A stretch of DNA of 28,508 bases from Negativicutes bacterium (lineage in GTDB: Bacteria > Bacillota_C > Negativicutes > Acidaminococcales > Acidaminococcaceae), in NCBI GenBank assembly GCA_009930275.1, contig RZYP01000018.1, forward strand, positions 1 to 28,508. The letters run 5' to 3'. A model generated the notes under the pieces. The model was not told the DNA's origin. It searched no databases and saw only the letters and a list, made by a program, of their open reading frames with translations. Shown one piece after another: positions 20,833 through 28,508 of the stretch (its first letter is position 1; each line of letters opens with the position of its first letter). The translations under genes and the position numbers were made by a program.

Positions 20833-22845
20833 ATGAGTAAAACTTTGGCTTTGGTTGGTAACCCTAACTGCGGGAAGACAACCTTGTTTAATGAATTGAC
20901 CGGAAGCACTCAGTATGTTGGCAACTGGCCGGGAGTAACTGTCGAAAAGAAGGGAGGGAAGCTTAAGGGGCACGGTGATTTTGAAGTTATGGATCTTCCA
21001 GGCGTGTATTCTTTATCACCTTACACCCTTGAAGAAGTTATAACAAGAGACTATTTGATTGATGAAAGACCTTCCGTAATTGTTAATATTGTTGATGCCA
21101 CTAATCTGGAACGCAACTTGTATTTAACAACACAGATTTTGGAGCTTGGCATACCTGTAGTAGTGGCTTTAAATATGATGGACGTAATCAGAAAGAATGG
21201 CGATGAAATAAATATTGACAATCTAACGCGTGAACTTGGTTGCCCGGTTTACCCAATTGAAGCTGTCAATGGCAGTGGCCTTGCAGAAATGTTGAAGGAA
21301 GCAGTGAACCTTGCGACAACTAAGGCCAGAACATATTCTTTGCCTATTTTCAAAGGAAATATTGACCAAGCTTTAAAAGGAATAGAAACGCTTGTAGCTG
21401 GTGAAAGCCCCGACTATCTTACCAGATGGCTTGCTATCAAGGTATTCGAACGTGATGAAAAAGTCTTTGCGAAGCATAAACTGCTGCCGAATGTGCGGGT
21501 TAAGGCAGAAAAGATTATCGCACAATGTGAAGACGCGGCTGATGATGATGCTGAAAGTATTATTACTAATGCCCGCTATGAATATATTGGCTCAATTATT
21601 CACAAATGCATCAAAAAGAAACGCCAGCCGCATGAACTAAGTACTTCTGACAAAATTGACAAGGTTCTTACCAATAGAATTCTTGCGCTGCCTATTTTCT
21701 TTTTGGTTATGTGGGCAGTTTACTTCGTCTCTATTCAAACCTTGGGGGACATGAGTATTGGCTGGATGGAAGACCTTTTCGGAGCTGTTGGTGATGCTGT
21801 CGGCGGTTGGATGGAAGAAGCCGGAGTTTCAGAAACTTTGCAGGGTCTTGTGCTTGATGGAATTATTGGCGGCGTAGGCGCTGTGCTTGGGTTTGTCCCG
21901 CAAATCATGATATTGTTTTTCTTCCTTTCATTTCTGGAAGATTGCGGGTATATGGCTCGAGTCGCGTTTATTATGGATAGGATATTCCGCCGCTTCGGAC
22001 TTTCCGGAAAATCCTTTATTCCGATGCTTATTGGCAGCGGTTGCTCAGTGCCTGGTATCATGGCTAGCCGTACGATTGAAAATGAACAGGACAGAAAAAT
22101 GACGATTATGCTTACTCCATTTATTCCATGCAGCGCCAAGATGCCTGTATTCGTACTTTTCGCAGCCGCACTTTTTCCTGAAGATTCCTGGGTAGGCCCT
22201 TCAATGTATTTTTGGGGCATTGCCATGGTGGTAATTTCCGGCATCCTCTTGAAGAAAACTGCTGCGTTCGGTGGTAAACCGGCGCCTTTCGTTATGGAGC
22301 TTCCGCAATACCGTATGCCAACAATCAAGGGTGTCATGATTCATATGTGGGAACGCGCACGTTCATTTATTGTTAAAGCGGGTACAATAATATTTGTCGC
22401 TTCCGCACTAGTGTGGTTTTTGCAAACCTTTGACTTCTCACTGGAAATGGTGGACCCGGAAGAAAGCATGCTGGCAGCAATCGGTATGGCTGTTGCACCT
22501 ATTTTCTCTCCAATGGGCTTTGGCACCTGGCAGGCAGCCTTTGCCGCAGTATCCGGTTTTCTTGCTAAAGAGGTGGTTGTTTCGACCTTCGCCATTCTGG
22601 CTGGATTAGGCGAGGCAACTGAAGAAGATCCAAACCTTATCCAGGTTGTTCAGACAATGTTTACACCTGCAAGCGCATATGCCTTTATGATTTTCACTCT
22701 TTTAGCTTCACCTTGTTTTGCCGCCATTGGTGCGATCAGGCGTGAGATGGGCAGCTGGAAATGGACTTTTGCTGCTCTTGCCTATCAAACAGGATTAGCT
22801 TATGTTATGGCGGTTGCAATTTATCAAATAGGCAGCAGATTTTAG
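20833..22845 (+). CDS. feoB: Ferrous iron transporter FeoB
   Basis: A 670-residue inner-membrane protein that moves Fe2+ into the cell. The N-terminal GTPase domain has G1 GNPNCGKTT (9-17), G3 DLPG (54-57) and G4 NMMD, followed by a helical regulatory domain to about residue 275. The membrane part has the paired Gate regions, with GCSVPGIMASRTI and the cysteine-bearing IPCSAKMPV, and a second Gate half near FGTWQAAFAAVSGFLAKEVVVST. Length is in the normal range. The start at 20833 follows AAGAGGAGG. The likely iron regulation is described at the upstream palindrome. The receptor gene 50 bases downstream has no visible terminator before it. Confidence 0.97.
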   Translation: MSKTLALVGNPNCGKTTLFNELTGSTQYVGNWPGVTVEKKGGKLKGHGDFEVMDLPGVYSLSPYTLEEVITRDYLIDERPSVIVNIVDATNLERNLYLTTQILELGIPVVVALNMMDVIRKNGDEINIDNLTRELGCPVYPIEAVNGSGLAEMLKEAVNLATTKARTYSLPIFKGNIDQALKGIETLVAGESPDYLTRWLAIKVFERDEKVFAKHKLLPNVRVKAEKIIAQCEDAADDDAESIITNARYEYIGSIIHKCIKKKRQPHELSTSDKIDKVLTNRILALPIFFLVMWAVYFVSIQTLGDMSIGWMEDLFGAVGDAVGGWMEEAGVSETLQGLVLDGIIGGVGAVLGFVPQIMILFFFLSFLEDCGYMARVAFIMDRIFRRFGLSGKSFIPMLIGSGCSVPGIMASRTIENEQDRKMTIMLTPFIPCSAKMPVFVLFAAALFPEDSWVGPSMYFWGIAMVVISGILLKKTAAFGGKPAPFVMELPQYRMPTIKGVMIHMWERARSFIVKAGTIIFVASALVWFLQTFDFSLEMVDPEESMLAAIGMAVAPIFSPMGFGTWQAAFAAVSGFLAKEVVVSTFAILAGLGEATEEDPNLIQVVQTMFTPASAYAFMIFTLLASPCFAAIGAIRREMGSWKWTFAALAYQTGLAYVMAVAIYQIGSRF

Positions 22846-22895
22846 AAAGTCAATCATTTATAAGACATTCATCGTCAGACAAGGGAAAGAGGTAA

Positions 22896-24992
22896 ATGAT
22901 GCCAATGGGGTTAAAGCTTAATAAAGGGTTTTCCCGATCTAAATGCCGTGAAAGACAACGAAATATAAAGATTATAACAGCTATTTGTTTCGTAGGAATT
23001 CTTACTAATGCTTCTTTAGCCTATGCTGAAACAGAATCCTACAATCTCGATACAATTTATGTTGTTGACAATTATGACAAGGACAATGAACCAGAATACA
23101 GCAGATTGGCCGTTCCCGAAAGCAGTAAGGCCGCTACGGAAATATTTACACGTCAGGACATAGAAAAGATGCATCCTAAAAGTGTCATAGAGATTATTGA
23201 ACAAGGGTTAGGCATGATGACTAGTTATAAAGGCAGAAAGGACATCAACAATATCAGTGATCGCGGAGGAGAAAATATTGGCATATTAATAGACGGTATT
23301 TACATACCGTGGTCACAGTCTTCGCGCGTATTGGCTAATTTCCCTGTTGATATAATTGAATCAGTAAAACTGGTAAGAGATGCCACGATTCTGACAATGG
23401 GACCGATAACTGCACTTACTTTATGCACTGGGTCGCCAAACCAAGGGTTTATAATAATTAAAACCAGAAAATCGAACAAGAGCGAAAATGAGGTAAAAGT
23501 AAGTTACGGTACATACGACACCGAAAAGGTAAGCCTCTTACACGGTAATAAAGTCGGTAATTATTATTACGATTTTGCATATAGCCAATCAAGTTCTGAT
23601 GGAAAAGACGGCTGGAATAACGCTAAGGATTCTGATGCGTTTTTGATGAAGGGCGGTTATGAAGGTAAAAGCTTGACAAGCAATATTTCACTTTATGTTG
23701 ATAAGGCATCACGGCAATTACAACGCGGCATGAAAGAAAATGGTGCGTATGGATCCTCAATTTGGGAATACGACCCCTTAAATACCATCATGTTTTCAGT
23801 AGATACCGCTAAAAAATGGAATGATAAGAATACAACGACTTTAAGCTTTGGCTACAGCGAAGTAGAAGCTGACCTGATACAACACAATTTTGATGATTCC
23901 TACCATGAAGAGGATTACATCAGAGAATATAATCTGTGTCACAGTGTAAATAGCGGCAAGAATCTTTTGAAATTCGGAGGCCAAGCCATATATTGGCATT
24001 CGCCGACCGGCGCGTTTAATTATGAAGGCATTGAACGCGATGAAGAACTTTATGGCTATTATTTGTATGATGAATATCGCCCCGATGAGAAATGGACTAT
24101 TGATGGCGGCATGAGGATTGACCGAAAACATATTACTAAAGGTATTGACAGATACCGCCATGACGGTAATACAGGCCTGATCGAAATAAATGATACATGG
24201 GCTAACAACGCTGCGAGTTATACAGTTGGAGCTTCCCGCAAGCTTAATGACATTTATAAATTTTCTGCTAAAGCTTCTTATTCGGTACAGCCAGCTGATG
24301 ATTATACGGACGGAGGTATTGCGTATTACTTTGATGGTTATGTGCCAAAACGAGTAAATGAAGGGGCAGATTTCCCAGATGAAAAGAGAATTAAATACGA
24401 AGCTGGCATTAATGCTGATTACAGCAAAGAACTTAAAGCCGCTTTGACTTTGTTCAAATATGATATACAGGACTATAAAATCGCCGGTAAAAATGTATTG
24501 GTAACCACGGACGACGAAGGTAATAAGCTCCCATGGAAACAGTGGTATTTTAAAAGGTCATATTCAGTGGCAGACTTGGCAAGAAAAGGGTTGGAACTGC
24601 AATTTAACGGCCAACTTGGTGACCATTTTAATTACAAGGCTGGGTATTCGTATTTGATTTCGGATAATGACGAAGACAGCTTAGCTTTCCCACATAACAT
24701 TTATATGATGATGCTTAGCCATAAGAACCGCGATGTAGAAACAACTTTGATGGCAAGACGAGTTGGTAAATATTACATGAACGAGCAGAAAGTGGGAGAT
24801 TATACAACGGTAGACGCAACAATCACCAAAACGCTGGATAAAAACACTAAAATCAGTTTATTCGGTAAAAATCTCACTAATAAAAAATACGCGACTATTT
24901 ATGCAATCCCACAAGCTCTCGGAGCTTCACCGGAAGGCTACTACTATGACGAAGGGGCTGTAGTGGGCATTGAATTCAGCAAAACTTTTTAG
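22896..24992 (+). CDS. TonB-dependent outer-membrane receptor
   Basis: A 698-residue receptor that would import a scarce metal chelate across the outer membrane using TonB energy. A long signal peptide ends near residue 44 (LAYA), followed by a TonB-box-like DTIYVV at 52-57, a plug domain (about 70-195, with SVIEIIEQGLG, GENIGILIDGIYIP and ESVKLVRDA) and a beta-barrel ending in Phe (GIEFSKTF). The plug lacks the usual GGVINIITK wording and reads NQGFIIIKTRK. Starts at 22896 and 22899 are both possible after AAAGAGGT. Location after feoB and before a FecBCD-type importer suggests iron, as siderophore or haem; cobalamin cannot be excluded. No tonB, exbB or exbD is in the window. Confidence 0.93.
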   Translation: MMPMGLKLNKGFSRSKCRERQRNIKIITAICFVGILTNASLAYAETESYNLDTIYVVDNYDKDNEPEYSRLAVPESSKAATEIFTRQDIEKMHPKSVIEIIEQGLGMMTSYKGRKDINNISDRGGENIGILIDGIYIPWSQSSRVLANFPVDIIESVKLVRDATILTMGPITALTLCTGSPNQGFIIIKTRKSNKSENEVKVSYGTYDTEKVSLLHGNKVGNYYYDFAYSQSSSDGKDGWNNAKDSDAFLMKGGYEGKSLTSNISLYVDKASRQLQRGMKENGAYGSSIWEYDPLNTIMFSVDTAKKWNDKNTTTLSFGYSEVEADLIQHNFDDSYHEEDYIREYNLCHSVNSGKNLLKFGGQAIYWHSPTGAFNYEGIERDEELYGYYLYDEYRPDEKWTIDGGMRIDRKHITKGIDRYRHDGNTGLIEINDTWANNAASYTVGASRKLNDIYKFSAKASYSVQPADDYTDGGIAYYFDGYVPKRVNEGADFPDEKRIKYEAGINADYSKELKAALTLFKYDIQDYKIAGKNVLVTTDDEGNKLPWKQWYFKRSYSVADLARKGLELQFNGQLGDHFNYKAGYSYLISDNDEDSLAFPHNIYMMMLSHKNRDVETTLMARRVGKYYMNEQKVGDYTTVDATITKTLDKNTKISLFGKNLTNKKYATIYAIPQALGASPEGYYYDEGAVVGIEFSKTF

Positions 24993-25037
24993 GAGCAACA
25001 TAACGAATTAATAATTATTATTAGGAGTGGAAAGGTT

Positions 25038-25808
25038 TTGTTGACCGCAGATGATATTAGCCTTTGCTATGGCAATAAGAAAGTTTTGAATAATGTTTGT
25101 TTGGAAATCAAAAAAAATGAGATAATAGCTTTTTTGGGTCCCAATGGTTCGGGTAAATCAACTTTATTGCGCTGTCTTGCCGGTCTATATAAGCCGGCAA
25201 GCGGTAAGGTAAATATTGATGGCGATGATTTCTCAAGATGTGAAAGAAAAAAGATAGCACGTCATATTGCGCTTTTGCCGCAGACTCCTGAAGCAGTTAA
25301 TTACATTAGCGTAAGAGATTTAGTTGCAAGAGGAAGAAGCCCTTACCAAAGAATGGGTTGGATCCAATCAAAGCTGGATAGTGAAAAAATTGAATGGGCA
25401 TTGGACTACATGGGGCTTGCAGCTCTAAGCGGGCGGCAGCTTAACGAACTGTCGGGCGGTGAAAGACAGAAAGCTTGGATTGCTATGATTATTGCTCAAG
25501 ATACTAATTATATCCTATTGGATGAACCAGCCAATTGCCTGGATATCAGAAGCCAATGGGAACTCTTGAAAACAGTCAGCGAGTTAAGGGCTAAATATAA
25601 GAAAACAATTGTTTTGGTCCTGCATGATATTAACCATGCTTTAGGCATCGCTGATCGTACATTTATATTTAATAAAGGGCGTTTGTACAAGGAAGGTAAG
25701 ACCGAGGATGTAATTACACCGGCACTGATTAAAGATGTATATGGTATTAATGTGAAAATCTGCCGCTTTGCTGCTTGCAGAAAACCAGTAGTTGTTCCTG
25801 AAATTTGA
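25038..25808 (+). CDS. FecE/FhuC-type ABC transporter ATP-binding protein
   Basis: A 256-residue ATPase with Walker A GPNGSGKST (34-42), signature LSGGERQK, Walker B YILLDEPANCLD and switch histidine in VLHDINHA. The sequence type is that of iron-siderophore, haem and cobalamin importers. It begins at TTG 25038 or TTG 25041, with AAGG and AGGAGTGG just upstream, and no ATG fits. The gene follows the receptor by 45 bases, so the same message probably carries receptor and importer. The C-terminal CRFAACRKPVVVPEI adds two cysteines of unknown meaning. Confidence 0.93.
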   Translation: MLTADDISLCYGNKKVLNNVCLEIKKNEIIAFLGPNGSGKSTLLRCLAGLYKPASGKVNIDGDDFSRCERKKIARHIALLPQTPEAVNYISVRDLVARGRSPYQRMGWIQSKLDSEKIEWALDYMGLAALSGRQLNELSGGERQKAWIAMIIAQDTNYILLDEPANCLDIRSQWELLKTVSELRAKYKKTIVLVLHDINHALGIADRTFIFNKGRLYKEGKTEDVITPALIKDVYGINVKICRFAACRKPVVVPEI

Positions 25809-25838
25809 GAGCTTCAGCGGATTAAGGGAGGGCATATA

Positions 25839-26738
25839 GTGCGCAGAATTTTTACGCAGAGCCTAGCGGCATGTATTTTATTGCTTATGATTTTGACAAC
25901 GACTGGCTGCGGTTCAAACAATTATAAACAGCACGTACAGGGAAAAAGAGTATTGGCTTTGACACCGCTTATGATGGAAAATCTCTTTATACTTGGAATA
26001 ACTCCTATAGGAAAAGTTGAGGAATATACTTGTCGACCAGAAGGCGTTGCGCTGACAAGTATTGGCAGGCAGCGGAGCATTAATCTGGAAACAGTTGAAA
26101 GCCTTCAGCCTGATATCATATTTGCTCAAACCACTTTTAACGGCAGTATAAGAGCTGCTTTGGAAGCTACAGGAGCAAAGGTTTATTATTTGGATTCAAA
26201 AAGCGGGGTTGATTTGGGAATCCTGCGGAAGATGGCAATATATTTAGATAAGACAGAGAAAGCGGAAGCATATATAAAAAAAATAAATGGTTTGTCTCAG
26301 AAAATTAAAGCAGAGATGCAAGCTTTTCCACTAAAAAGTTATATTATCCTATTGGACAGTACAGATAAAATCTATGTTTATCATCCACACAGCTTTCATT
26401 CTGAAATTTTATCAAGCATTGGTTTGCAGAATGTAGTATCTGAAGAGTTGCCTGTTGCAAAAAATAATAGTATCGGGTCAGCCGTTTCCTATGATATTGA
26501 AACAATTATTCAGCAAGATCCTGATTTGATTTTTATACGTAACAGCTCAGCAACTGCCGCTGCTTCAGATAATATTTTGTATAAATATTATCACAATCCT
26601 TTGTATTCTCAATTAAAAGCAGTCAAAAATAAAAACATTTATGTACTTCCGGCTGAAGTAAATACAGGAAATATCAGTATAGAAAATGCGATGCTACTTT
26701 GCGCACGTTTAGTTTACCCTGATATTTCGATAAACTAA
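25839..26738 (+). CDS. FecB/BtuF-type substrate-binding lipoprotein
   Basis: A 299-residue periplasmic binding protein. A short basic start and hydrophobic segment lead to a lipobox TTGC with Cys24 as lipid site. The body has the two-lobe class III plan: RVLALTPLMMENLFILGITPIG, then LQPDIIFAQ and LDKTEKAEAYIKKI in the linker helix, and QQDPDLIFIR near the C-terminal lobe. The start is GTG 25839 after GGGAGGG. The chelate it binds cannot be read from sequence. It should hand the substrate from the receptor to the permease encoded next. Confidence 0.92.
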   Translation: MRRIFTQSLAACILLLMILTTTGCGSNNYKQHVQGKRVLALTPLMMENLFILGITPIGKVEEYTCRPEGVALTSIGRQRSINLETVESLQPDIIFAQTTFNGSIRAALEATGAKVYYLDSKSGVDLGILRKMAIYLDKTEKAEAYIKKINGLSQKIKAEMQAFPLKSYIILLDSTDKIYVYHPHSFHSEILSSIGLQNVVSEELPVAKNNSIGSAVSYDIETIIQQDPDLIFIRNSSATAAASDNILYKYYHNPLYSQLKAVKNKNIYVLPAEVNTGNISIENAMLLCARLVYPDISIN

Positions 26739-26756
26739 TGGGGTGAGTCAGGCATT

Positions 26757-27746
26757 TTGTTCCTTAAAAATTATCGGTTTTATTATATCGTAGTCGCTTG
26801 CTTTTTCCTTGTCGCCGCACTTTTCTTTAGTATAAGCATGGGCACCTTAAGGTTTTCAATATATGATATCAGCGCTGCGTTAGTTAATAACGGTAACGAC
26901 ACAATAGCGTCACATGTTCTGCACAATATAAGATTGCCGAGGATTTTACTCGCGGCGCTTGTCGGTTTTAATTTAGCAGTTGCCGGAGCATTATTGCAGG
27001 GAATTTTGCGTAATCCACTAGCATCGCCACAAATAATAGGGGTGAATTCCGGTGCAGCTTTTGGCGCTATTATAATTATGACATTATTTCCACAGAATAT
27101 GGCGTTAGTGCCCCTTGCAGCTTTTGCAGGTGCTATATGCACTACCGGCGCTATCTATGGACTAACGGTCAAAAGAAATTTCAATGCGGTTTCGACAATT
27201 GTTCTTGCAGGCATAGCAGTTTCAGCGTTATTGTCTGCCCTAACCTCTGGAATGATGTTTTTGTACAGTGATGTTTTGGAAATAACATATTCGTGGCTTT
27301 TGGGAGGTCTATCCGGAAGAACTTGGCAATATTTTCAATTAATTATTCCATATACATTGTTAGGTGGTTGCCTTGCGATTTATATGAGCCCTAGAATGAA
27401 CTTGTTCGTATTGGGAGAAGAGGTTGGCGCCAGTTTAGGATTAGCTATTGAAAGGTGTCGTTTCCTCGTTTTGCTGTGTGCTTCTGTATTGGCTGGCAGT
27501 GCAGTGGCTGCAGCCGGAACTATTGGTTTTGTTGGACTTATAGCACCACATATCGCAAGGCTTTTGGTAGGCAATGATTATAGATACTTAACTGTTTTTT
27601 CAGGTGTTTTGGGTGCGTTGCTTTTGGTTGTTGCAGATACCATGGCTCGGGTCATATTCTTGCCGTTGGAAATACCTACAGGAGTGATAACAGCGGTCAT
27701 CGGAGCCCCTTTTTTTTTGTGGCTGCTATTGGATAAAAGGAATTAA
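26757..27746 (+). CDS. FecCD-family ABC transporter permease
   Basis: A 329-residue permease with about ten membrane segments, as in BtuC and FhuB halves. Family segments are present: NIRLPRILLAALVGFNLAVAGALLQGILRNPLASPQIIGVNSGAAFGA, WLLGGLSGRTW, the ATPase-contact GTIGFVGLIAPHIARLLVGNDYR and the terminal EIPTGVITAVIGAPFFLWLL. Only one permease gene is present, so it acts as a homodimer with two ATPase copies. The start is TTG 26757, since no ATG or GTG lies ahead of the conserved region. The gap to the next gene, 69 bases, has no clear terminator. Confidence 0.94.
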   Translation: MFLKNYRFYYIVVACFFLVAALFFSISMGTLRFSIYDISAALVNNGNDTIASHVLHNIRLPRILLAALVGFNLAVAGALLQGILRNPLASPQIIGVNSGAAFGAIIIMTLFPQNMALVPLAAFAGAICTTGAIYGLTVKRNFNAVSTIVLAGIAVSALLSALTSGMMFLYSDVLEITYSWLLGGLSGRTWQYFQLIIPYTLLGGCLAIYMSPRMNLFVLGEEVGASLGLAIERCRFLVLLCASVLAGSAVAAAGTIGFVGLIAPHIARLLVGNDYRYLTVFSGVLGALLLVVADTMARVIFLPLEIPTGVITAVIGAPFFLWLLLDKRN

Positions 27747-27815
27747 TTTGTTTTTAAGTATTCTTAAAGACATTTTAAAATACATATGTAAACTTAGCTT
27801 TAAGGAGGCTTTTTA

Positions 27816-28508
27816 ATGAACAAAACATTAGTACTAGCAATGACTATGGCACTGGGTATTTCGGCGACAGCTTTTGCCGCCAATCCATTTTCGGATGTAC
27901 CGCAAGGCCATTGGGCCTATGCATCAATTAATAAACTCGCGGCTGCAGGAGTAGTGGACGGTTATCCGGATGGAACCTTTAAAGGCGAGAATCTGATGAC
28001 GCGCTACGAAATGGCGCAAATTGTCGCCAAAGCCTATGCCAAAGGAGCAATTAATTCGAACGACAAACTCATGGCAGAGTTTGCTGACGAACTTGACAAT
28101 CTTGGCGTACGCGTCGCTAAATTGGAAAAGAAAAGCGATAACGTCAAAATTACCGGCGAAGTACGTGCCCTTTATGAAGATGTAGACGGAGCTGACAAGA
28201 GCTATGCCCCCGAACTGCGTACCCGTTTGTGGGTAAACGGGGCGATAAACGACGCTTGGAGCTATACAGGCATGGTTGAGAATACGCAGACGCTCAATAC
28301 CAACAGTCAGGAATCAGACACCGAATTCAAACGTGCCTTTGTAAACGGCAGGCTCGGCGGCCTTGACGTAGTAGGCGGACGTTACGATCTGGTAGTCGGC
28401 GACGGCAACGTTTTCGATGACGATATGGACGGCATCGGCGTAAGCTTCGGCGAAAAAGTAAAATTGGATTTGAACTACGGCAAACCAAACAGCGGTGATG
28501 ATGCCGAT
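27816..28508 (+). CDS. OmpM-like SLH-domain porin (partial, runs off the end)
   Basis: The first 231 codons of an outer-membrane porin. A signal peptide ends at AFA (about residue 21), then one SLH domain runs over about 24-75 (NPFSDVPQGHWAYASINKL, DGYPDGTFKGENLMTRYEMA), a charged linker predicted to be a coiled coil over about 80-108 (ADELDNLGVRVAKLEKK), and the beginning of a beta-barrel with alternating strands (KITGEVRALYED, PELRTRLWVNGA). In Negativicutes such proteins tether the outer membrane to the cell wall by binding modified peptidoglycan. The start at 27816 follows TAAGGAGG. The coding region is intact to the window edge. Confidence 0.93.
   Translation, partial: MNKTLVLAMTMALGISATAFAANPFSDVPQGHWAYASINKLAAAGVVDGYPDGTFKGENLMTRYEMAQIVAKAYAKGAINSNDKLMAEFADELDNLGVRVAKLEKKSDNVKITGEVRALYEDVDGADKSYAPELRTRLWVNGAINDAWSYTGMVENTQTLNTNSQESDTEFKRAFVNGRLGGLDVVGGRYDLVVGDGNVFDDDMDGIGVSFGEKVKLDLNYGKPNSGDDAD

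Noticed and set aside
21735..22337. A 200-codon minus-strand open frame within feoB, and similar ones at 12032-12541 (pstA) and 16270-16923 (plus strand, in pyc).
   Set aside because: All are shadows of conserved genes, explained by codon bias of the real strand.
22846..22895. Cobalamin riboswitch or metal operator before the TonB receptor.
   Set aside because: The 50-base gap is too short for the riboswitch, and no TTAG-type inverted repeat is present.

Overview
The window reads as chromosome of an anaerobic diderm Firmicute of the class Negativicutes (the Veillonella, Selenomonas, Acidaminococcus and Phascolarctobacterium group). The sequence supports this in three ways. A TonB-dependent outer-membrane receptor sits beside Firmicutes-style regulatory signals. 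The last gene encodes a signal peptide, one S-layer-homology domain and the start of a barrel, which is the OmpM porin design of that class. Anaerobic metabolism is shown by a class III ribonucleotide reductase and ferredoxin-type proteins. Genus and species cannot be fixed from what is seen. No tRNA, rRNA, CRISPR array, insertion sequence or phage gene was found.

Layout. (1) 1-3002: class III ribonucleotide reductase nrdD-nrdG. Its promoter carries two NrdR-type boxes 32 bp apart and, further upstream, a perfect 28-bp palindrome. (2) 3021-7426: an anaerobe-type gene cluster of unproven function. It holds a DUF134 HTH protein fused to a NifX/orange-protein-like domain, two tandem MinD-type ATPases each with an inserted 2[4Fe-4S] ferredoxin, a metallo-beta-lactamase-fold protein, a second NifX-like protein and, after a terminator, a cysteine-rich CGGC-domain protein. 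The set resembles the Desulfovibrio orange-protein (ORP, Mo-Cu cluster) locus. (3) 7615-14423: phosphate starvation module phoP-pstB-phoU-pstS-pstC-pstA-phoR, with an 11-bp-period Pho box before pstS and a terminator between pstS and pstC. (4) 14401-19551, minus strand: an unrecognised 527-residue protein whose gene overlaps the end of phoR, and a full-length single-chain pyruvate carboxylase. (5) 19736-27746: metal uptake. A small DtxR/MntR-family repressor is divergent from feoA-feoA-feoB, followed by a TonB-dependent receptor and a FecBCD-type ABC transporter (ATPase, lipoprotein, permease). Inverted repeats of the form TTAGC-N4-GCTAA lie before feoA and before feoB. (6) 27816-end: the OmpM-like porin, cut by the window edge.

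How the parts fit. Regions 1, 2 and 5 all depend on iron or iron-sulfur chemistry: NrdG and the MinD-ferredoxin proteins carry [4Fe-4S] clusters, and region 5 brings in iron as Fe2+ (FeoB) and probably as a chelate across the outer membrane. A 16-bp sequence is shared by the 28-bp palindrome before nrdD and by the -35 region of the DUF134 cluster promoter, which suggests one regulator sees both. The most interesting target is region 2, an apparently self-contained metal-sulfur cofactor system whose first gene seems to start at an ACG codon and has an internal start for its second domain.
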